Below, piece after piece: positions 58,925 to 64,000 of a stretch of 64,000 nt of DNA. Numbering within the stretch: position 1 is the first letter of the stretch; each line of letters starts with the position of its first letter. The translations under genes and the position numbers were made by a program. Under the pieces are notes generated by a model. It was not told where the DNA came from and did no database searches. It worked only from the letters and a program-made list of their open reading frames with translations. This stretch comes from Paenibacillus taihuensis (lineage in GTDB: Bacteria; Bacillota; Bacilli; Paenibacillales; Paenibacillaceae): NCBI RefSeq assembly GCF_003386535.1, contig NZ_QTTN01000005.1:163656-227655 (forward strand). Reading direction: 5' to 3'.

Positions 58925-61657
58925 ATGCATAGGAAAGAGAGTCTAACTAGAAAGCCGCAGACGCAAACGAAGAAGAAGCAGGGGAACAAGCATGCAAAGC
59001 GACTAATCGTCCTGTCACTTGGAGCATCACTGCTCATTCAACCAATAGCCATCCTTATACCTACATCTGTTCACGCAGCAAGCGATACAGGAACAGCAGC
59101 AGTACAAACGGGAGCACAGCTCGTGCGCATTGGAGAAGAGATGTTAACCTCAGGCGCGAAGCGAGTCGATTATACATGGACAAGCAATCCTGGAGCAGGC
59201 GCTGTATGGTCGAACGTACATGTCATTGAGGTGGATTTGACGAATCCGTATGTCAAGCTCGATGTGATGAACGGCAAGACAGGCTCCGTGACGGGTGTTG
59301 GCTCTGTCGGCAATATGGTGAAGAACTCCGGCGCTGTTGCCGGGGTGAACGGCGACTATTTCAATACGGCAACCGGCAGCAAATACTCGCCGATTGGTGC
59401 AGAAGTAACCGGCGGCTCATTAGTGGTGAGCCCGTCGAAGCTGACAGGGATGTATGCTTTTGCCGTGACGAAGGATCGTCAGCCGCTCATCGATATGTAC
59501 AGCTTTGAAGGGCAAGTGACGGCGGGAGACGGCTCTACGTTCGCATTGACGGGCATTAACAAGGCAGCCTACACGACGGAGCCGGATGGCGGGTACAGCC
59601 ACGCGAACGCGATGTACATCTACACAAGCGCATGGACACAGACGCGTCCGGATGCGTCAGATAGCGCGACAACCCCAACCGAGGTGCTCGTGCAGAACGG
59701 CGTGGTTACGAAGTTCGCGGATAATGGCATGATTGCCGGAGCAGTTCCGGCGGACGGCTACATTTTGCGGACACATGGCAAGGCGGCGCAATATGCGCGC
59801 GAGCATCTTCAAGTTGGCCAGCCTGTGACAGCTGCCTACAATCTCGTTGCCCAGTCGACGGGTCAGAAAGTCGATCCGAATTCGCTGCAAATGCTGATCG
59901 GCGGCCATACCATTCTCGTGGACCAAGGCAAAGTCGCAGCGTTCTCGCGGAATCCGAGCAGCATCAGCCCAAGCAGTGACCGGGCTCGTACGGCAGTAGG
60001 CTATACGAAGGATGGCAGTAAAGTGCTTATCATTACCGTTGAAGACAGTACGGCAAGTCAAGGCGTGACACTTGCGGAGCTGCAGAAGCTGATGGTGCAG
60101 CTGGGCGTATGGAAAGGCGTTAATCTCGACGGCGGCGGCTCGACGACGATGATCGACCGTCCGCTTGGGGATACGGGCACGCTGCTCGCGTTCCCGACGG
60201 AGTATGGCACGACGCAGCGTCAAGTGACGAACGGCCTCGGCGTCTTCACGACCGCGCCGATGGGCCAGCTCAAAGGCATCATCGCCAAAGGCAGCAGCGT
60301 TCTCTTTATCGGACAGCAGGCTTCTTATGATATGACCGCATACGATACGTTCTATAATCCGCTGGACCCAAGTACACTAACGAAGGCTTGGAATGTCGAC
60401 GACGCGCTCGGCGCATTCGCGGGCAATACATTCACGGCTGCCAAAGCAGGCAAGACGACGATTACGGCAAAGTCCGGCACGATCAGCGACAAGCTGCCGA
60501 TCGAAGTTATCGGCGGCGCGCAGATCGCCTCGATGAGTGTAGACCCTAGCACAGCTGTCCTGGAGGAGGGCAAGTCGATCTCTGTTCCGGTGCATGTGAC
60601 GCTGACGGATGGCCGCAAGCTGACGGTGCCGGCGTCTTCGCTCAAATGGGAAATGAACGGATTCACAGGAACGATGGACGGCAGCACGCTGAAGATTGGT
60701 ACCGTGAACGCAGCCGCGAAAGCCGGATATTTGATCGCCAGATATGACGGATTTTCCGCGATGGCGGTACTTGCGGCAGGAGCCGACAAAAAATTTGAAG
60801 ATTTTGAAGCGAAGACCTACCCAATTTCATTCCAAGGTACGAATGGTGTAGTGGGAACATCTACCGTTGTATCCGGATTGCCGGGCACGAATACGACGAA
60901 CGTCCTGCAGCTCGCCTATGATTTCACGGGCGGGACCGGTACGAAGGCAGCCTATGCGGTGCTGAATGGCAGCGGGCGCAAGGTGGATGGCAACCCTTCA
61001 TCGATAACGCTCGATGTGATGGGCGACAACAGCTTGAACTGGATTCGGGCGGAGTTCATCGACAGCAAGGGTGCAGCTCAATTAGTTACAATTGCAAAAC
61101 AGGTCGACTGGACGGGATGGAAGAAGATCAAGGTTTCTCTGCCAGCCGATCAAATGGCCTATCCAATCACGCTTAAACGGCTCTACGTCGCTTCGCTGGC
61201 GGATGGCCAGGATGAGCGGGAGCTGACAGGCACAATTGGCTGGGATAATGTATCCTTCCAATATCCGCCGGTCGTTGCGGAACCGGATCGGGTGCCAATT
61301 GAACTTACGCTCGGTTCCAAGAGTGCAAAGGTAGACAGCAAGCCGTACAAGCTCGATGTGGCGCCGGTGCTGCTGGAAGGAACGACATACTTGCCGCTTC
61401 GTTTCATCTCTGAGGCGATGGGTGCGCAAGTAGGCTGGGAACCGGGGACGAAGCGCGTTACCGTACTTCGCGGCGACAAGCTGATGGACATGTGGGTCGG
61501 CCAAAAGGACTTCTTGCTTACAGGTGTTCGCAAGCAGGCTGAGGTAGCGCCGATTACGCGCAGCGGACGGACGCTCGTTCCGGTCCGGCTCGTCTCCGAG
61601 CAGCTGGGTCTTAAGGTCGATTGGGATCAGAAATTGGGTAGGATTACCGTGTCGTAG
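58925..61657 (+). CDS. Exported phosphodiester glycosidase (NAGPA/DUF2233) family protein with stalk domain
   Basis: 910 residues from ATG 58925 (GGGAGAG 11 nt upstream). After a basic N-terminus comes a signal peptide (LIVLSLGASLLIQPIAILIP then TSVHAA). Residues ~60-445 form the NAGPA domain: VNGDYFNTATGSKYSPIGAE, RARTAVGYTKDGSKVLIITV and NLDGGGSTTMIDRPLGD are its conserved signatures, as in enzymes that remove GlcNAc from a phosphodiester (uncovering enzyme; B. subtilis YoeB/YngK-type relatives differ). Residues ~450-600 look Ig-like, ~625-790 a carbohydrate-binding-like beta sandwich, and ~800-910 a copper-amine-oxidase-N stalk domain (TYLPLRFISEAMGAQVGWEP). A target in wall teichoic acid or polysaccharide is likely but inferred. 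Confidence 0.88.
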   Translation: MHRKESLTRKPQTQTKKKQGNKHAKRLIVLSLGASLLIQPIAILIPTSVHAASDTGTAAVQTGAQLVRIGEEMLTSGAKRVDYTWTSNPGAGAVWSNVHVIEVDLTNPYVKLDVMNGKTGSVTGVGSVGNMVKNSGAVAGVNGDYFNTATGSKYSPIGAEVTGGSLVVSPSKLTGMYAFAVTKDRQPLIDMYSFEGQVTAGDGSTFALTGINKAAYTTEPDGGYSHANAMYIYTSAWTQTRPDASDSATTPTEVLVQNGVVTKFADNGMIAGAVPADGYILRTHGKAAQYAREHLQVGQPVTAAYNLVAQSTGQKVDPNSLQMLIGGHTILVDQGKVAAFSRNPSSISPSSDRARTAVGYTKDGSKVLIITVEDSTASQGVTLAELQKLMVQLGVWKGVNLDGGGSTTMIDRPLGDTGTLLAFPTEYGTTQRQVTNGLGVFTTAPMGQLKGIIAKGSSVLFIGQQASYDMTAYDTFYNPLDPSTLTKAWNVDDALGAFAGNTFTAAKAGKTTITAKSGTISDKLPIEVIGGAQIASMSVDPSTAVLEEGKSISVPVHVTLTDGRKLTVPASSLKWEMNGFTGTMDGSTLKIGTVNAAAKAGYLIARYDGFSAMAVLAAGADKKFEDFEAKTYPISFQGTNGVVGTSTVVSGLPGTNTTNVLQLAYDFTGGTGTKAAYAVLNGSGRKVDGNPSSITLDVMGDNSLNWIRAEFIDSKGAAQLVTIAKQVDWTGWKKIKVSLPADQMAYPITLKRLYVASLADGQDERELTGTIGWDNVSFQYPPVVAEPDRVPIELTLGSKSAKVDSKPYKLDVAPVLLEGTTYLPLRFISEAMGAQVGWEPGTKRVTVLRGDKLMDMWVGQKDFLLTGVRKQAEVAPITRSGRTLVPVRLVSEQLGLKVDWDQKLGRITVS

Positions 61658-61681
61658 GATGCTCGCCAGTCTACTGTTATG

Positions 61682-61690
61682 TGGTATGAT
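61682..61690 (+). promoter_or_regulatory. Candidate degS promoter (extended -10)
   Basis: TGG followed by TATGAT (61685-61690), an extended -10, 40 nt before degS. No good -35 is seen. Confidence 0.45.
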
Positions 61691-61729
61691 AGAATTAGTA
61701 GAACATGAAGAAAGTGGGCCGTTAAGAAC

Positions 61730-62890
61730 ATGGACTACCGCATAAACGACATCGATCGTGTAATCAAAAACGCGGTTTCTGTGATGGAGGACAGCAAATA
61801 TCAGATCTTCGAAATTTGCGAATCCGCACGCAAGGAAATGTTTGCCCTAGGCCAAGAGCTGAACCAGGTTATTGCCGAGACTGGCGCCGTTATCGATAAA
61901 GTTGATAAGTTAGAGATGGATTACCGCAGAGCGCGCATCCGCTTAACTGAAGTTAGCCGTGACTTCGTCCGATATAAGGAAGAGGATATTAAAGCGGCTT
62001 ACGAGAAAGCGACGCAGCTGCAGCTCGATCTCATGGTGTTCCGTGAGAAAGAGACGTACTTGAGAGCCCGCCGCGATGAATTACAGCAGCGCGTACGGGG
62101 TGTCGAGAAGTCGATTGAGCGTGCGGAGTCGATTGCGTCTCAGATCAACGTCGTATTAGAATATCTGTCGGGTGACCTCACGCAGGTCACTCGCATTCTT
62201 GAATCGGCGAAGAACAGGCAGCAGATCGGGCTCAAGATCATTTTGGCCCAGGAAGAAGAGCGCAAGCGGATTGCTAGAGAAATTCATGACGGTCCTGCCC
62301 AGTCGCTCGCAAATATAGTTCTTAGGACGGAAATTGCAGAAAGAATGCTATTGAAGCAGGAATTTCAAATCGTCCAGGAAGAATTAATAGACTTGAAGAG
62401 TCAAGTGCGCTCCGGCATCGAAGAAATCCGCAAAATCATTTTCAATCTGCGACCAATGGCTTTAGACGATTTAGGACTTGTGCCTACTCTTCGCAAATAT
62501 ATTCAAGATTTCGAGGAAAAAAGTAAAATTCGGACGATGTTCGACACGATCGGCAAGGAGATTCGCCTTCCATCAGCGATGGAAGCGGGCGTCTTCCGCA
62601 TGGTTCAGGAAGCATTCACGAATGCGTTCAAGCATGCGAACCCTTCCTTCGTCTCGCTCGATATTACGTATCAAGGACAAATGATGAAAATTGTCGTCAA
62701 AGATAATGGTGTCGGTTTCAATGTCGATGCGTTGGAGTCGCGGATAAGCGACAGCAACCACTTCGGGCTCATTGGCATGCGCGAGCGTGTCGAGCTGCTT
62801 GATGGAAGGATGGAGATTGAGTCTAAGATTAACGACGGCACAAAGGTAATTATTCATATCCCGGTAAATCCGGATTCAAGAAAGGAGTAA
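61730..62890 (+). CDS. degS: Sensor histidine kinase DegS
   Basis: 386 residues, soluble. The N-terminal ~175 residues are a long coiled coil (sensor DegS region), followed by the HisKA_3 box with phospho-acceptor H186 (RKRIAREIHDGPAQSLANIV) and a HATPase_c domain (FRMVQEAFTNAFKHANPSFV, VKDNGVGFNVDAL, FGLIGMRERVELLDG). DegS phosphorylates DegU to control exoenzymes, motility, competence and biofilm. The stop lies 6 nt before degU, so the two are cotranscribed. The ribosome site (AAAGTGGG) is weak. Confidence 0.96.
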   Translation: MDYRINDIDRVIKNAVSVMEDSKYQIFEICESARKEMFALGQELNQVIAETGAVIDKVDKLEMDYRRARIRLTEVSRDFVRYKEEDIKAAYEKATQLQLDLMVFREKETYLRARRDELQQRVRGVEKSIERAESIASQINVVLEYLSGDLTQVTRILESAKNRQQIGLKIILAQEEERKRIAREIHDGPAQSLANIVLRTEIAERMLLKQEFQIVQEELIDLKSQVRSGIEEIRKIIFNLRPMALDDLGLVPTLRKYIQDFEEKSKIRTMFDTIGKEIRLPSAMEAGVFRMVQEAFTNAFKHANPSFVSLDITYQGQMMKIVVKDNGVGFNVDALESRISDSNHFGLIGMRERVELLDGRMEIESKINDGTKVIIHIPVNPDSRKE

Positions 62891-62896
62891 ATGACG

Positions 62897-63625
62897 ATGG
62901 AAACCAATGCGGTAAACGGCAAGCGCAAGATTAAAGTATTGATAGCTGATGATCACCAGCTATTCCGTGAAGGCTTGAAGCGGATTCTGAACATGGAAGA
63001 AGATTTGGAAGTCATCGGCGAGTGCAATGACGGTATCCAGGTGCTCGAGTTCTGCAATCAGAACAAGCCGGAAGTCGTTCTGATGGATATTAACATGCCG
63101 ATTGAGAACGGGGTCGTTGCTACTGAACGGCTGCGTGATATTTTTCCGGAAGTCAAAGTTATCATCCTCTCGATTCACGATGATGAGAGCTACGTATTCG
63201 AGACGCTGCGCAAGGGAGCCAGCGGCTACTTATTGAAAGACATGGAGGCAGAGGCGCTAGCAAATGCCATTCGTTCGGTTGTGAGCGGTTACGCTTACAT
63301 CCACCCGAAGGTAACAGGCAAGCTGATCAATCAGCTGCGCCGCATGACGTACCTCGATGAGATCGGCGCAACTTCCGGAGCAGCTGCAGCACGCGAGGCT
63401 GGCGTGAAGTTTATCGCAGGCGAGAACAACCCGCTGACCCGCCGTGAAGCTGAAGTGCTTCGCCTGATGGCGGAGGGCAAGAGCAATAAGATGATTGGCG
63501 AGTTCCTGTTCATCAGTGAGAAGACGGTTAAAAACCACGTCAGCAGCATTTTGCAGAAGATGGAAGTGGATGACCGCACGCAAGCCGTTATCAACTCGAT
63601 CAAGTTTGGCTGGGTAACGCTATAA
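62897..63625 (+). CDS. degU: Response regulator DegU
   Basis: 242 residues. The receiver domain carries the acidic pair in [17 protein letters not shown] and phospho-acceptor D64 ([13 protein letters not shown]); the LuxR-type HTH lies at the C-terminus ([36 protein letters not shown]). A ~30-residue Ala/Glu-rich linker joins them. I chose ATG 62897 because AAAGGAG (62881-62887) is 9 nt upstream; the in-frame ATG 62891 is only 3 nt from it. It is the partner of DegS and the last gene before the intron. Confidence 0.96.
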   Translation: METNAVNGKRKIKVLIADDHQLFREGLKRILNMEEDLEVIGECNDGIQVLEFCNQNKPEVVLMDINMPIENGVVATERLRDIFPEVKVIILSIHDDESYVFETLRKGASGYLLKDMEAEALANAIRSVVSGYAYIHPKVTGKLINQLRRMTYLDEIGATSGAAAAREAGVKFIAGENNPLTRREAEVLRLMAEGKSNKMIGEFLFISEKTVKNHVSSILQKMEVDDRTQAVINSIKFGWVTL

Positions 63626-63651
63626 TAAAGCATTATACATAGGATAATAAG

Positions 63652-63682
63652 AAGCTTCCGCTTGATGGCGGAAGCTTTTTGT
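63652..63682 (+). terminator. degU terminator
   Basis: AAGCTTCCGC (63652-63661) pairs perfectly with GCGGAAGCTT (63668-63677), followed by TTTTT up to the intron edge. Confidence 0.93.
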
Positions 63683-63683
63683 T

Positions 63684-64000
63684 GTGTGCCACGCATGGCG
63701 ATTAACTAGGCGGTGAAAGTCCGCTGTGGGGGCTTGTAGTTGCCAACCACTAGCCAAGAGCAAGGGTGTCCATTGTGAGGTGGAATCTGAAGGAAGCTGG
63801 AGGCAAAATTCCGACCCGAGGAACACGAATATCATCAGGCATAGGACACGGGACGAGTTTGCAACACATAACGAAGTCCAATTAACTACACGGACGTGCC
63901 AATGTAAATGATGCGGGTGCATGGAAGGAAAGTGAATCGTCTTACCGTGGGAGGTCTCATGGACGTGAGGAGATTCATTTCGAATTACGGTTGAAACAAG
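63684..64000 (+). mobile_element. Group II intron (class C), 5' part, continues beyond the window
   Basis: The sequence begins with the intron boundary GTGTGCC (63684-63690) and follows the domain I consensus of class C group II introns as I remember it from the Oceanobacillus iheyensis intron. Landmarks in order are GGTGAAAGTCC (from 63711), GCAAGGGTGTCC, TGGAATCTGAAGGAAGC, GAGGAACACGAA, GAGTTTGCAACA, AACGAAGTCC and CTTACCGTGGGAGGTCT. The reverse-transcriptase/maturase gene usually carried in domain IV would lie past base 64000. The intron starts right behind the degU terminator hairpin, the typical class C insertion site. A hairpin-directed retrotransposition is the likely origin. Confidence 0.9.

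Noticed and set aside
63620..63922. 100-residue minus-strand frame and a plus-strand frame at 63726
   Set aside because: Both lie within the structured RNA part of the group II intron and the degU terminator.

Overview
The window reads as a chromosome segment from a spore-forming, flagellated, S-layer-bearing Gram-positive of the Paenibacillus type (Bacillota, Paenibacillaceae). The evidence is the Bacillus-like gene order ywzB-murA-spoIID-spoIIQ-spoIIID-mbl-flhO-flhP...fabZ, an alpha/beta-type spore protein, DegS/DegU, a nuo operon without nuoE/F/G, and many secreted SLH-domain proteins next to csaB. All genes but one are on the + strand. No tRNA, rRNA, CRISPR array or prophage was seen.

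Layout. 1-4321: a membrane/envelope cluster (C-terminal piece of a UPF0104-type flippase-like protein, a membrane phosphodiesterase, a GT2 glycosyltransferase, a polytopic GT-C-like protein). 4322-4841: a repeat-rich spacer ending in a Fur-box promoter. 4842-8776: a three-gene iron-uptake cassette (two exported partner proteins and an FTR1 permease). 9147-19597: an 11-gene nuoABCDHIJKLMN operon with its own promoter and terminator. 19848-22931: an SLH-anchored subtilisin. 22948-31327: the peptidoglycan/sporulation/shape/flagellar block, with recognisable sigma-F, sigma-E and sigma-D promoters. 31443-33620 (minus): a secreted eight-repeat Ig-like protein. 33901-41425: lipid and wall-polymer genes (pgsA, fabZ, phosphoglucomutase, DUF5693, csaB, tagO). 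41604-52351: cell-surface genes, including a putative S-layer gene with tandem promoters and two in-frame starts. 52443-54159: spore protein and metK. 54326-61657: two more large exported proteins. 61730-63625: degS-degU. 63684-64000: the 5' part of a group IIC intron placed directly behind the degU terminator.

How it fits together. CsaB (pyruvylation of wall polysaccharide), TagO (first lipid-linked step of wall polymer synthesis) and phosphoglucomutase (sugar-phosphate supply) would build the polymer that SLH domains bind. The SLH protease, the S-layer protein and two giant SLH proteins are the likely clients. The sporulation genes form the known engulfment set: SpoIID hydrolase, the SpoIIQ channel/zipper protein and the regulator SpoIIID.

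Structure not explained by the genes. (i) Coding stretches of three genes (2684-4321, 19848-22931, csaB) are packed with perfect inverted repeats of 7-12 bp, about one per 50-100 bp. (ii) Two intergenic spots carry families of hairpins with GAGAG/CTCTC stems whose outer base pairs covary between copies. (iii) The murA-spoIID gap holds a duplicated terminator-like hairpin, a 13-bp inverted repeat and a 167-bp near-palindrome. (iv) The metK leader has a good promoter followed by a strong terminator hairpin but no S-box signature. All statements rest on reading the sequence; no database search or folding program was run.
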